58,473 nt of DNA from CAZSDU01 sp964605775 (GCA_964605775.1 CAZSDU010000020.1:1-58473); one strand, 5' to 3'; shown: positions 33,265-42,978, counted from the first letter of the stretch. Numbers and translations are program-made. The notes: generated by a model from the sequence alone, not told the origin.

Positions 33265-34449
33265 ATGTCAGCACAGAAATTCATTGATCTGAATTGTTGT
33301 GTCATTATTCCAACTTACAATAATGACCAAACCCTGGATAATATCATCCAAAGGTTGCTCCATTTCACTTCCCGGATTATCATCGTTAACGATGGCAGTA
33401 CCGACAGGACATCCGAAATCCTTTCCGGCTACCCTGAACTTGACATCCTCAGCATCCGCCACAATACCGGTAAAGGTCACGCCCTGAAACTGGCCTTGCG
33501 GCATGCCATCACCAAAGGTTACCGCTATGCCATTTCGATCGACAGTGATGGCCAACATTTCCCGGAGGACCTGCCAGAATTCCTGAAAATCATTGAAGAA
33601 TATCCGGATTCCATGATTATCGGCGCCAGAAATATGAAACAGGACGGAGTCCCGGGAACCAGCAGTTTTGGTCACCGTTTTTCCATCTTCTGGTTCAGGG
33701 TCGAAACCGGTCTGAAGATTCCTGACGTTCAGACAGGTTATCGCCTCTATCCACTGAATTATATTAAAGAAATCAGGAAATTTTATTCACGAAAATATGA
33801 ATTCGAAGTTGAAGTCCTGGTTCGTCTTGCCTGGAAAGGGGTGAACATCTTCTCCATCCCGGTTCAGATTTATTATTCTCCTAAAGAAGAAAGGGTTTCC
33901 CATTTCCGGAAATTCAGGGATTTTTCAAGGGTCAGTATTGTTAATAGCATCCTGGTTTTTATAGCTTTGCTTTGGATTCGACCTTTTTCATTCCTTAAAG
34001 ATGTTCGTAAAAAAACGTTCAAGGGATTTGTCAGAGAATACATCCTCGACAGCCAGGATTCCAATCAAAAAATAGCTTTAAGCGTAACCATAGGCACACT
34101 GATGGGAATAATGCCCATATGGGGATGGCAGATGATTGCCGCCGTAGGACTTGCCCATGTGCTGAAATTAAATAAATTCATTGCCCTGGCTACATCCAAC
34201 ATCAGTATTCCTCCCATGCTTCCCTTTATCCTTTTTCTCTGTTACCTCACCGGCGGTTGGGTTCTGGGCGCCCAAGAAGAAAGTGCAGGCTTCAGTTCCG
34301 ACATCAGCCTGGTCTGGGTCAAACAACACCTCTGGCAGTTTATTGTCGGAAGCATTGTATTCGGTATCGCTTTATCCACGGTATTTGGTTCCATAACCTA
34401 CCTGCTGCTGGAAATTTTCCGCAAGAAGAAACCGGAAAAGCCAAAATAA
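33265..34449 (+). CDS. family 2 glycosyltransferase with DUF2062 membrane domain
   Basis: About 394 residues. The GT2 domain (about 10-235) has the PTYNNDQTLDN start, IIIVNDGSTDRT, the DXD-type SIDSDGQHFPED and a dolichol-phosphate-mannose-synthase-like GYRLYP. The C-terminal part (about 290-390) has DUF2062 helices with GTLMGIMPIWGWQM and TSNISIPPMLPF. The same two-domain protein recurs in aryl-polyene clusters. It probably transfers a sugar to a lipid carrier or to the polyene head group at the inner membrane. Confidence 0.88.
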   Translation: MSAQKFIDLNCCVIIPTYNNDQTLDNIIQRLLHFTSRIIIVNDGSTDRTSEILSGYPELDILSIRHNTGKGHALKLALRHAITKGYRYAISIDSDGQHFPEDLPEFLKIIEEYPDSMIIGARNMKQDGVPGTSSFGHRFSIFWFRVETGLKIPDVQTGYRLYPLNYIKEIRKFYSRKYEFEVEVLVRLAWKGVNIFSIPVQIYYSPKEERVSHFRKFRDFSRVSIVNSILVFIALLWIRPFSFLKDVRKKTFKGFVREYILDSQDSNQKIALSVTIGTLMGIMPIWGWQMIAAVGLAHVLKLNKFIALATSNISIPPMLPFILFLCYLTGGWVLGAQEESAGFSSDISLVWVKQHLWQFIVGSIVFGIALSTVFGSITYLLLEIFRKKKPEKPK

Positions 34450-34450
34450 T

Positions 34451-37400
34451 ATGGCAAACTTCTTCATCAACATATACCTTTTTTTTCGTCACAGAAAATG
34501 GATTTTCTATCTTTTTCTTTTTGTGATTATCGCAGGACTGGCAGGCCTATCTTCAGGAATACGACTTGAGGAAGATATCTCCGGAGCAAGAACGGACGAT
34601 TCCCGCCTGAGCAAATATGAATATGTGATCCGCAACTTCAAATTCGCTGAAAAGCTTATCATCCATCTATACCAGAATGATTCCTTACCCCCTGCCGACC
34701 CTGACTCGATGATACAACTGGCCAATCTGTTTGCCGGTCAGCTTCATCAGAAGTTCGATTCCACCTACATCAGAAATTTTTTTCTCAGGGCTGATGACTC
34801 CGGTTATGTCAGACTGGTTAACACCGTCCATGCACACCTGCCATTATTTCTGAATGGGGAGGATTATCAGAAAATAGACAGTTTGTTGGAGCCTGAAAGA
34901 CTTCAGTCGCAACTCCTCAACAACTACAAGATCTTGTTATCCCCGGCAAGCATGGTGATCAAAAAGCAATTGATCTCTGATCCACTCGGGTTGAGGAACC
35001 TCGGGATGCAGAAAATGAAATCCCTTCAGGTTGACCAAAACTATGTTTTAATCGATGGCTATGTTTTTTCCAAGGATCTGAAACATCTTTTTGTTTTCAT
35101 CACCCCGGCTAATCCGCCGAGCGAAACGGAAAAAAATTCCCGGCTGGTCAAAGGGATTGATCAAATCTGCCAGCACCTCGCTGCTGAACATCAGGGAAAG
35201 CGCCTCGAATACTTCGGATCCATCGCCGTGGCGGCAAGCAATGCCGGACAACTGAAAAACGATATCCTGCTAACCCTCTCCATCGCAATTATCCTGATTT
35301 TTTCATTGATCGCTTGGTATTTCAAAAACTGCTTGATCCCATTGCTGGGTTTTCTTCCAGCCATTTTCGGCGGAGTTTTCGCGCTGGCTGTCATTTACCT
35401 GGTAAAAGGCCATATTTCAGCCATTTCCCTGGGAATAGGTTCCGTCATCCTGGGCCTGATCATCGACTATGCCCTCTATCTGATTAACCAGTATCGCCTG
35501 AAAAAATCAGTGATTGCAGTGCTGAAAGACATGTCACAAACCATTGTGATCTGTTGTCTGACCTCTGCCGGCGCTTTCCTCTGCCTGGTTTTCCTCGATT
35601 CTGCAGTCTTGCATGACCTGGGATGGTTTGCCGCCCTGAGCGTGACAGGGGCTGCTGCATTCACGCTGATTATCCTTCCCCATTTTCTGACCCATAAACT
35701 GATCCCTGTCACTGTTGCAAAAAATAAGGAAAATATTGTCGATAGAATTTCATCCATTGCATTGGAGAAAAAATGGAGCATTATTATACTCATTTGTATT
35801 GCCGGAATCATGTCTTATTTTTTCAGCCATAAAGCAGATTTCTCCAAAGATCTGAACGAACTGAACTTCGTCACCCAAAAACTTCAGGATGCTGAGAAAA
35901 ATCTGGATATTTCCGGAAACTCCGGCCTTAAAAACATGTATGTCGTCGCCTGTGGAAAAACCTTTGAGGATGCGCTTAAAACCAATGAATCGGTTCAGCA
36001 ACGACTCTTAGGGCTGCAGCAAGCCAACACCATTGCAAAATATTCCGGAATTCAGCAACTGCTGATGTCGGATTCCATGCAACATGAGAAAATCAGAGCA
36101 TGGAGTGAATTCTGGACCCAGGAAAAGAAAGCCCTTTTGTCGAAAAACCTCAGGGAAGCGGCCACGAAAACCGGATTTAAAAACAATACTTTCACCGGCT
36201 TTTCTGACTGGCTGAACCAGGCCTTCCCGATGCTCAGTGAAAAGGATTCCAAAGCATTCCAGACTACCTTCTTTTCCGAATGGATCAATGAAAAACCAGA
36301 GATCACCATGATCTCCAGCCTGCTCAAAGTAAGGGCAGAAAACAAGAATATGGTTTATGCCGCTTTCAAAAACCAAGATGACGTGATCGTTTTCGACCGC
36401 CAGAACCTCACCACCCAATTCGTCTCACAAGTCAAAACCGACTTCGACCTCCTGGTTATGCTCTCTATGATCTTTGTCAGTATTTTACTGCTGATCTCCT
36501 TCGGCAGGATAGAAATGGGAGTTATCACCGCCTTGCCCATGTTTCTTGGATGGCTGATCACGCTTGGATTCATGGGAATTTTCGGGCTGACTTTCAACAT
36601 CTTCAACATCATTCTTTCTTCTTTCGTTTTTGGTTTGGGCGTTGATTACAGCATTCTCATGATGAAGGGACTACTGTCAACCTATAAATATGGATCCGGG
36701 GAGATCAGAACCTATAAAGTTTCCATATTCCTTTCCGCTGCCACCACGCTGATCGGTGTGGCTGTTCTTTTTTTCGCCCGGCATCCCGCATTGAGATCCA
36801 TTGCCCTCGTTTCCGTGATCGGGATGATCAGTGTCGTGATCATCACCTATACCATTCAGCCTCTTTTTGCTGATTGGTTCATCTTTAAACGCCGGCAAAA
36901 GAATAAGTTTCCGGTTACGGCCAGGATATTTTTCAAAACCATCATCACCTGGGGAAATATTGTCCTCATCGCCCTGATCATGACCCTAACCGGCATTCTG
37001 ATTTATACCCTGGCACCTGTCCCAAGAAAAAAGAAAGAATATCTTTTCCATGCCCTATTCTCAAAACTCTGCAAGCTTTATATCTTAGTCACCTTCCCGA
37101 CCAATGGAAAACTCATGAATCCGTATGGGGAAGATTTTTCCAGGCCATCGATTATCATCTCCAACCACCAATCCCTGATTGAAACACCGGCGTTTCTCAG
37201 ACTGACCCCGAAAATCCTGATCCTCACCAACGAATGGGTGTTCAAATCCCCTGTTTTTGGTCCGATCGCCAGATTGGGAGGATTTATCAATGTTGAAGAC
37301 GGGCTGGAAGCCAATCTGGAAAAACTGAAAATAAAATTTGCTGAAGGCTATTCCATCCTGATCTTTCCTGAAGGACACCGCTCTGCCGACCAGCACGTTC

Positions 37401-38314
37401 AGAGGTTCCATAGAGGTGCTTTCTTTCTGGCCGAAAAACTGAAGATTGACCTTCTTCCAATTCTTGTTTTCGGATCCGGAGATTTTCTTGCAAAAGGAGA
37501 TTTCTGGGGGAAACCCAATGGATTCCGGATGAAAATCATGCATCGGATTCCCTCCGATGATCCGTCTTTTGGCCTGAATTATTCAGAACGAACAAAACAA
37601 ATCCGGAAATTTTTCATCCAGTCCTATGAAGCGTTTCAAAAGGAAGAGGGAACCACCTTCTATTATCGTAAAAAACTGCTGCTGAATTATGTATTCAAAG
37701 GACCTGTGCTGGAATGGTACCTCAGAACCAAACTAAAACTAGAAAATAACTATCAATTATTTCATGAACTCATTCCGGAAGAAGGAGAAATTCTCGACCT
37801 GGGATGCGGATACGGATTCATTGCCTATATGCTCCTGTTCACTTCAGGTAAACGCCTTATCACAGGGGTGGACTATGATGCTGAGAAGATAAATGTGGCC
37901 GGAAATTGCTATTCAAAGAACGATAGGATAAATTTTATCTGTGCAGATGTTTCAACGTATGAAATAACCCAAAAAAATGCTTTTCTCCTGGGCGATGTAC
38001 TTCATTACATGACCCCGGAAAATCAGGAAAGCCTGCTAAGAAAATGCTGTTCCAACCTCAATCCCGGAGGGACTATACTGATCAGGGAGGCTGACTCCGG
38101 CCTGAAACATCGACATCAGAAGTCAAAGATCACTGAATTCTTTTCCACCCGTACCGGATTTAACCTGACCAATACACCCGGCAAAAAACTATATTTTACT
38201 TCAGCCGAAAAAATCAGGGCCGTCACCCTTGAATATGGACTTTCCTTCGAAACCATCGACCATAAAAAATACACCTCGAATAATCTTTTTGTGATCAAAT
38301 CCCCGAAACCTTGA
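34451..38314 (+). CDS. trifunctional MMPL exporter / PlsC-like acyltransferase / methyltransferase
   Basis: A 1287-residue fusion. Residues 1-850 form an RND/MMPL-type exporter with two sets of helices (about 15-460 and 675-830; GLIIDYALYLINQY, FGLGVDYSILMMKG). Residues 880-1070 form a glycerolipid acyltransferase with SNHQSLIE (His906, HX4E) and IFPEGHRS. Residues 1100-1280 form a SAM methyltransferase with LDLGCGYGF near 1116. It begins one base after the GT2 gene and ends the cluster. The chain would acylate and methylate the lipid and move it outward. Which methylation it performs is unknown. Confidence 0.88.
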   Translation: MANFFINIYLFFRHRKWIFYLFLFVIIAGLAGLSSGIRLEEDISGARTDDSRLSKYEYVIRNFKFAEKLIIHLYQNDSLPPADPDSMIQLANLFAGQLHQKFDSTYIRNFFLRADDSGYVRLVNTVHAHLPLFLNGEDYQKIDSLLEPERLQSQLLNNYKILLSPASMVIKKQLISDPLGLRNLGMQKMKSLQVDQNYVLIDGYVFSKDLKHLFVFITPANPPSETEKNSRLVKGIDQICQHLAAEHQGKRLEYFGSIAVAASNAGQLKNDILLTLSIAIILIFSLIAWYFKNCLIPLLGFLPAIFGGVFALAVIYLVKGHISAISLGIGSVILGLIIDYALYLINQYRLKKSVIAVLKDMSQTIVICCLTSAGAFLCLVFLDSAVLHDLGWFAALSVTGAAAFTLIILPHFLTHKLIPVTVAKNKENIVDRISSIALEKKWSIIILICIAGIMSYFFSHKADFSKDLNELNFVTQKLQDAEKNLDISGNSGLKNMYVVACGKTFEDALKTNESVQQRLLGLQQANTIAKYSGIQQLLMSDSMQHEKIRAWSEFWTQEKKALLSKNLREAATKTGFKNNTFTGFSDWLNQAFPMLSEKDSKAFQTTFFSEWINEKPEITMISSLLKVRAENKNMVYAAFKNQDDVIVFDRQNLTTQFVSQVKTDFDLLVMLSMIFVSILLLISFGRIEMGVITALPMFLGWLITLGFMGIFGLTFNIFNIILSSFVFGLGVDYSILMMKGLLSTYKYGSGEIRTYKVSIFLSAATTLIGVAVLFFARHPALRSIALVSVIGMISVVIITYTIQPLFADWFIFKRRQKNKFPVTARIFFKTIITWGNIVLIALIMTLTGILIYTLAPVPRKKKEYLFHALFSKLCKLYILVTFPTNGKLMNPYGEDFSRPSIIISNHQSLIETPAFLRLTPKILILTNEWVFKSPVFGPIARLGGFINVEDGLEANLEKLKIKFAEGYSILIFPEGHRSADQHVQRFHRGAFFLAEKLKIDLLPILVFGSGDFLAKGDFWGKPNGFRMKIMHRIPSDDPSFGLNYSERTKQIRKFFIQSYEAFQKEEGTTFYYRKKLLLNYVFKGPVLEWYLRTKLKLENNYQLFHELIPEEGEILDLGCGYGFIAYMLLFTSGKRLITGVDYDAEKINVAGNCYSKNDRINFICADVSTYEITQKNAFLLGDVLHYMTPENQESLLRKCCSNLNPGGTILIREADSGLKHRHQKSKITEFFSTRTGFNLTNTPGKKLYFTSAEKIRAVTLEYGLSFETIDHKKYTSNNLFVIKSPKP

Positions 38315-38420
38315 CAGACTTTTTTTCACAAGAAAGTTCAAATCAACTGACTATAGTCTCACGAATTGGAAAATATTAAAAATCGTTTTATATTTGTAAT
38401 ATGCATCAACAATTACCAAA
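38315..38420. other. boundary between pigment cluster and signalling island
   Basis: 106 bases without a gene. No convincing hairpin terminator was found. It contains the promoter box at 38389. Confidence 0.5.
38389..38396 (+). promoter_or_regulatory. -7 box before the first AraC-type gene
   Basis: TATATTTG fits TAnnTTTG and ends 24 nt before the TTG start at 38421. Confidence 0.5.
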
Positions 38421-38981
38421 TTGAAGATTTTTATAAAAAATATGGTATGTGTGCGCTGCAAAATGTTGCTGAAATCAGAGTTGAAGAAGATGGGCTTGCA
38501 CTATATTCTCGTGGAATTGGGTGAAGCCGAAATCAAAGAAGAAATGACACCGGAACAAACTGCTTATCTCAAGCAGTCCCTCTCAAAAGCAGGGCTCGAA
38601 TTGATAGATGATAAAAGAAAAATGCTGGTTGAAAAAATTAAGCTGATCATCATAGAACTGGTCCACTTCCGGGATGACCAGATAAAAGTCAACCTTTCTG
38701 ATTTCCTGAGCGAAAAATTAAATTATAACTACACTTACCTGGCCAATCTTTTTTCCGAAGTCAAAGGAACCACCATTGAGCAGTTTTACCTGGCCCATAA
38801 AATAGAAAAGGTCAAAGAATTGCTGGTATATGACGATCTCAATCTCTCCGAAATAGCCTGGAAGCTGCATTACAGCAGCGTAGCCCACCTGTCGAACCAA
38901 TTCAAAAAAATGACTGGGCTAACCCCTTCCCAATTTAAAGAACTGAAACACAAAAAGCGCAACTCGCTTGAAAATATGTGA
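38421..38981 (+). CDS. AraC-type regulator with HMA-like N-terminal domain, copy 1
   Basis: A 186-residue regulator. The C-terminal half (about 85-180) is an AraC/XylS double helix-turn-helix: YTYLANLFSEVKGTTIEQF, LNLSEIAWKLHYSS and LSNQFKKMTGLTPSQF. The first 65 residues look like a ferredoxin-like heavy-metal-associated domain, with MVCVRC matching MxCxxC and a LVELGEAEI strand. The TTG at 38421 is the probable start because the paralogue at 48971 keeps the same residues and also begins with TTG. The gene's stop codon overlaps the conserved composite promoter at 38981. Metal sensing is inference. Confidence 0.8.
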   Translation: MKIFIKNMVCVRCKMLLKSELKKMGLHYILVELGEAEIKEEMTPEQTAYLKQSLSKAGLELIDDKRKMLVEKIKLIIIELVHFRDDQIKVNLSDFLSEKLNYNYTYLANLFSEVKGTTIEQFYLAHKIEKVKELLVYDDLNLSEIAWKLHYSSVAHLSNQFKKMTGLTPSQFKELKHKKRNSLENM

Positions 38982-39041
38982 ATAATGTAAATTTTTCACG
39001 GAATTGTGTAACGTCCTGAGGAGTGTCAGGCAGTATCTTTA
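38981..39041 (+). promoter_or_regulatory. composite stress promoter element, copy A
   Basis: AATAATGTAA (38981-38990), 18 nt, TAACG (39009-39013), 21 nt, ATCTTTA (39035-39041). TGTAA recurs 21 bp apart as a direct repeat (38986, 39007). It lies between the AraC-type gene and the hybrid kinase at 39117. Copies at 43028 and 58360 have identical spacing. Confidence 0.7.
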
Positions 39042-39116
39042 ATGCTCTGATTACAACATTTTCATTAAAGAAAATAGGTGTAAACTATTGCTTGTTTGTG
39101 CATTAAACATTATGAA

Positions 39117-41084
39117 ATGGATTCATCTATGACAAACCTGCCACAATCCAAAAAAATATCCATGGATTTTAGCGTACCGGAAACCCGTTATCGTCGCCTT
39201 TTTGAGACCGCCAAAGATGGGATTCTAATCCTGGATGTCGAAACTGGTATGATCATCGATGTGAACCCCTTTCTCATACAATTGCTGGGATATTCAAAAA
39301 ACAAATTCATGGAAAAAGCCGTCTGGGAAATCGGTTTTTTCAAAGACATCATCGAAAACCGCGAAAAGTTCATGGAACTTCAGGACAAGGGGTATGTGCG
39401 TTATGAAAATCTCCCGCTTGAAACGTCTGATGGTCATATGATCGATGTTGAATTCGTGAGCAATGTGTACTCAGAAGGTTCTAAAAATGTAATCCAATGC
39501 AATATCCGTGACATCAGTAAGCGCATTAAAACTGAGAATGAATTAATCAGGACCAATAAATTCCTTGATTCGATCATAGAAAATATCCCGGATATGATCT
39601 TCATTAAAGAATCGAATAACTTGAACTTCGTTATGGTCAACTGTGCCGGAGAGAACTTAATGGGCATTTCGAGAGATGAACTGCTGGGCAGGAATGATTT
39701 TGATTTTTTTCCAAAAGAGCAGGCTGAGATGTTTGTTAATGCAGATAAGAAGGTGTTGAGGGAAAAGAAAATGATCGATATCCCCGAGGAATTAATTCAA
39801 ACCAAAAACCAGGGAATACGGATTCTACATACCAAGAAGGTTCCGATTATGAATAACGAGGGAGAACCAAAATTTCTGCTGGGTATCTCCGAGGACATCA
39901 CGGTGCGCAAGCAAAAAGAAGACGAACTAAAAATTGCAAAGGAAAAAGCGGAAGAAAGCAATCGCTTAAAATCAGCATTCCTGGCTAACATGAGCCATGA
40001 GATCCGGACACCCATGAACGGCATCCTGGGTTTTGCAGGATTACTTAAAGAACCCGGACTCAGCGGGGACGAACAGGATAAGTACATCGAAATTATCGAG
40101 AAAAGCGGAGCGCGAATGCTGAATATCATCAACGACATTATCAGCATCTCAAAAATAGAATCGGGACTGATGGAAATTTCAGTCTTTGAGACAAACATTA
40201 ATGAGCAGGTTAAATTCCTATATGAATTCTTCAAGCAGGAAGCTGAAAATAAAGGAATAAAAATTTTTCTTACATGCACTTTACCGGTTCATGAATGCAT
40301 AATTCGGACCGACAGGGAAAAAATCTTTGGCATAATGACCAACCTTGTTAAAAATGCCATCAAATTTACCCAGGATGGTTTCATTGAAATTGGATGTGAA
40401 AAAGCGGGCAATGATGTTCTGTTTCATATTAAAGATACAGGCGTAGGGATTGACCCGAAAAAACAAAAGACCATCTTTGAAAGATTCAGACAAGGCAGCG
40501 AGTCACTCAGCCGGAATTATGAAGGGGCAGGCCTGGGATTATCCATTTCCAAAGCATATGTGGAGATGCTGGGTGGAAAAATCTGGGTGAAAAGTAAACC
40601 GGGCGAAGGGTCAGTGTTTTACTTTACGATTCCAATCAATCATTTTCCGTTAACAAAAAGTGTTTTCAGCAATTCAATTTTAACGGAAGAGTATGAAAAT
40701 AGGATGGAAAAACTTAATATACTGATCGCAGAAGACGACGAAACATCAGAAATATTGATCAGATTGGCGATTCAATTATATTGCAAGAAAATCATATCCG
40801 CTAGAACCGGCCATGAGGCTGTTGAAACCTGCCGCCAAAATCCTGATATCGACCTGATTCTGATGGATATTAAAATGCCGGATATGGACGGATTGGAAGC
40901 TACCCGGAGAATCAGAAAATTTAATAAGGAAGTGATCATTGTCGCACAAACAGCCTTTGGGCTGGCCGGCGACAGGGAAATCGCAATAAATGCAGGATGT
41001 GATGAATATATTGCAAAACCATTCAATAAAGTATCATTAATGATTCTGATTAAAAACATTATGATGAAGAGGAAAAGAAAATGA
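39117..41084 (+). CDS. hybrid sensor histidine kinase (PAS-PAS-HK-REC) 1
   Basis: About 655 residues from ATG 39117; an upstream TTG at 39096 is less likely. Two PAS domains (about 20-140 and 145-270) precede a kinase core with His294 in ANMSHEIRTPMNG, the nucleotide boxes DTGVGIDPKK and GAGLGLSIS, and a receiver with Asp584 in LILMDIKMPDMDG. No membrane segment is seen, so it senses a cytoplasmic signal. It lacks an HPt domain, and phosphate must leave through another protein. It is controlled by composite element A. Confidence 0.9.
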   Translation: MDSSMTNLPQSKKISMDFSVPETRYRRLFETAKDGILILDVETGMIIDVNPFLIQLLGYSKNKFMEKAVWEIGFFKDIIENREKFMELQDKGYVRYENLPLETSDGHMIDVEFVSNVYSEGSKNVIQCNIRDISKRIKTENELIRTNKFLDSIIENIPDMIFIKESNNLNFVMVNCAGENLMGISRDELLGRNDFDFFPKEQAEMFVNADKKVLREKKMIDIPEELIQTKNQGIRILHTKKVPIMNNEGEPKFLLGISEDITVRKQKEDELKIAKEKAEESNRLKSAFLANMSHEIRTPMNGILGFAGLLKEPGLSGDEQDKYIEIIEKSGARMLNIINDIISISKIESGLMEISVFETNINEQVKFLYEFFKQEAENKGIKIFLTCTLPVHECIIRTDREKIFGIMTNLVKNAIKFTQDGFIEIGCEKAGNDVLFHIKDTGVGIDPKKQKTIFERFRQGSESLSRNYEGAGLGLSISKAYVEMLGGKIWVKSKPGEGSVFYFTIPINHFPLTKSVFSNSILTEEYENRMEKLNILIAEDDETSEILIRLAIQLYCKKIISARTGHEAVETCRQNPDIDLILMDIKMPDMDGLEATRRIRKFNKEVIIVAQTAFGLAGDREIAINAGCDEYIAKPFNKVSLMILIKNIMMKRKRK

Positions 41085-41148
41085 CTTTTTTACTTCTTAA
41101 CTCATTCTCCTTTTTTTTTGATCCCAGCTCATTTCGGCAGAACAAATT

Positions 41149-42978
41149 ATGGAAAAAAATATCATCTCGGACAAGTTAGACCTTGCAAGCCAGGAATTGC
41201 TTTTTCAGATTGAAGAGAAAGAAAAGCGGGCTGCGGAATTAGCCATAGCCAATAAAGAACTTGTTTTTCAAAACAGGGAGAAAGAAAAACGGGCGGATGA
41301 GTTAATCATTGCCAATAAAGAACTTGCTTATCAAAATGTGGAGAAAGAAAAACGGGCTGCTGAATTAATCATTGCCAATAAACAGCTAGCCTATCAGAAT
41401 AATGAGAAAGAGAGAAAGGCAAGAGATCTGATTATTGCCAATAAAGAACTGGCTTTTCAGAACAGGGAAAAGGAAAAGAGAACAGACGAACTTTTCATTG
41501 CAAATAAAGAACTGGCTTATCAAAACGAGGAGAAAAAAAAACGGGCAGCTGAACTAATCATTGCGAACAAGGAACTGGCTTTTCAGAATGAAGAGAAAGA
41601 AAAACGGGCTGAGGAGTTAATCATCGCCAATAAAGAACTAGCCTTCCAAAACAGGGAGAAAGAAAAAAGGGCGGATGAATTGTTTATTGCCAACAAAGAA
41701 CTTGCTTTTCAGAACGAGGAGAAAGAAAAAAGGGCAGAAGAATTATTCATTGCCAATAAAGAACTTATTTTCCAAAATAAGGAGAAAGAAAAACGAGCAG
41801 CAGAACTTATGATTGCAAGGGAAAAAGCCGAAGAGAGTGATAACCTTAAAACTGCATTCCTTCATAACCTTTCGCATGAAATCCGTACTCCGATGAACCA
41901 GATCCTGGGTTTTGCCAGTTTCCTTAAAGACTTGGAGCTTCCTGTAAATCAACGCGATGAATACATAGATATTATTGACAGTCAGTCTCATCAGCTTTTG
42001 CGTATTATAACCGACATCATTGAGTTTTCTGAATTATCAACCGGGCAGGTGGGTTTACAGCCCAGCAAGATCAATCTGGGTGAAATGATACAGGAGTTGT
42101 TGATAAAATATCAACCCAAAGCTGAAATTAAAAATCTGCAGCTTTTTTTAGCTAAAAGCATTCCTGATGGAGATACCCTGATTCTGGGAGATCAGGTAAA
42201 ATTGAATTTTATCTTTTGTTCCCTGATCGAAAATGCCATAAAATTCACTGATACAGGGAGCATCGGGATTGAATACTGGAGAGCCGGAGAAAAATTAAAT
42301 ATTTCAGTAAAAGATACAGGAATTGGTATCGAGCAGGAGAAAAAAAAAGTCATATTCGACCAGTTTCGCCAGGTTGAAACCACGATTGCCAGGAAGTATG
42401 GAGGATTGGGATTGGGATTGTCCATATCTAACGCTTATATCCAAATGATGTCAGGGGTGATCAGCGTGGAATCCGAACCTGGACAAGGCAGCACTTTTAT
42501 CGTTGAAATTCCCTTTGTCCCTGCACTCAGAAATGTTTACCATACCAGTCATGTTTCTCAAACCCATATCGATCACAAACCTAACTGGAAAGATAAAACA
42601 CTACTCATAGCTGAAGATGAAGAATCGAATGTGCAATTTATCAAAGCTGTTTTACGTGCCACAGGTATTCAGCTCCTTCTTGCTGGTAATGGCCTTGAGG
42701 CCGTTGAACAGTGTAAATCACATCCCGAAATTGTCGTGGTTTTAATGGATATAAAAATGCCAAGGATGGATGGCCTTGAAGCAACCAGGATCATTAAATC
42801 CCTCCGTCCGGAATTGCCTGTCATTGCTACAACAGCATTTGCCATGGCCAGGGAAAAGGAGGAAATTCTTGCAGCCGGATGTAATGATTATTTACCTAAA
42901 CCTTTTAAACGGGAGGATTTAATTGAAAAGATACACCAATCGATTTACACCCGGACGATCCCGGAACTCTCTAATTGA
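41149..42978 (+). CDS. hybrid histidine kinase with ten-repeat coiled-coil sensor stalk
   Basis: A 609-residue kinase with no PAS or membrane domain. Residues 19-228 are ten near-identical 21-residue repeats (typically EKEKRAAELIIANKELAFQN), a perfect triple-heptad coiled coil. The kinase core follows (His243 in NLSHEIRTPMNQ, DTGIGIEQEK, GLGLGLSIS), then a receiver with Asp534 in VLMDIKMPRMDG. The stalk probably dimerises and transmits a signal from another protein, perhaps the PAS kinase upstream. It lies 64 bases after that gene and has no promoter box that I can see. Confidence 0.88.
   Translation: MEKNIISDKLDLASQELLFQIEEKEKRAAELAIANKELVFQNREKEKRADELIIANKELAYQNVEKEKRAAELIIANKQLAYQNNEKERKARDLIIANKELAFQNREKEKRTDELFIANKELAYQNEEKKKRAAELIIANKELAFQNEEKEKRAEELIIANKELAFQNREKEKRADELFIANKELAFQNEEKEKRAEELFIANKELIFQNKEKEKRAAELMIAREKAEESDNLKTAFLHNLSHEIRTPMNQILGFASFLKDLELPVNQRDEYIDIIDSQSHQLLRIITDIIEFSELSTGQVGLQPSKINLGEMIQELLIKYQPKAEIKNLQLFLAKSIPDGDTLILGDQVKLNFIFCSLIENAIKFTDTGSIGIEYWRAGEKLNISVKDTGIGIEQEKKKVIFDQFRQVETTIARKYGGLGLGLSISNAYIQMMSGVISVESEPGQGSTFIVEIPFVPALRNVYHTSHVSQTHIDHKPNWKDKTLLIAEDEESNVQFIKAVLRATGIQLLLAGNGLEAVEQCKSHPEIVVVLMDIKMPRMDGLEATRIIKSLRPELPVIATTAFAMAREKEEILAAGCNDYLPKPFKREDLIEKIHQSIYTRTIPELSN
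41203..41832 (+). repeat. ten tandem 63-bp repeats inside a kinase gene
   Basis: Ten in-frame units of 63 bp encode 21 residues each. Units differ at synonymous and a few coding positions, so they are old enough to have diverged but keep exact length. Confidence 0.85.

Noticed and set aside
41203..41832. CRISPR-like array
   Set aside because: The repeats are contiguous, in frame and encode a coiled coil; there are no spacers and no cas genes.
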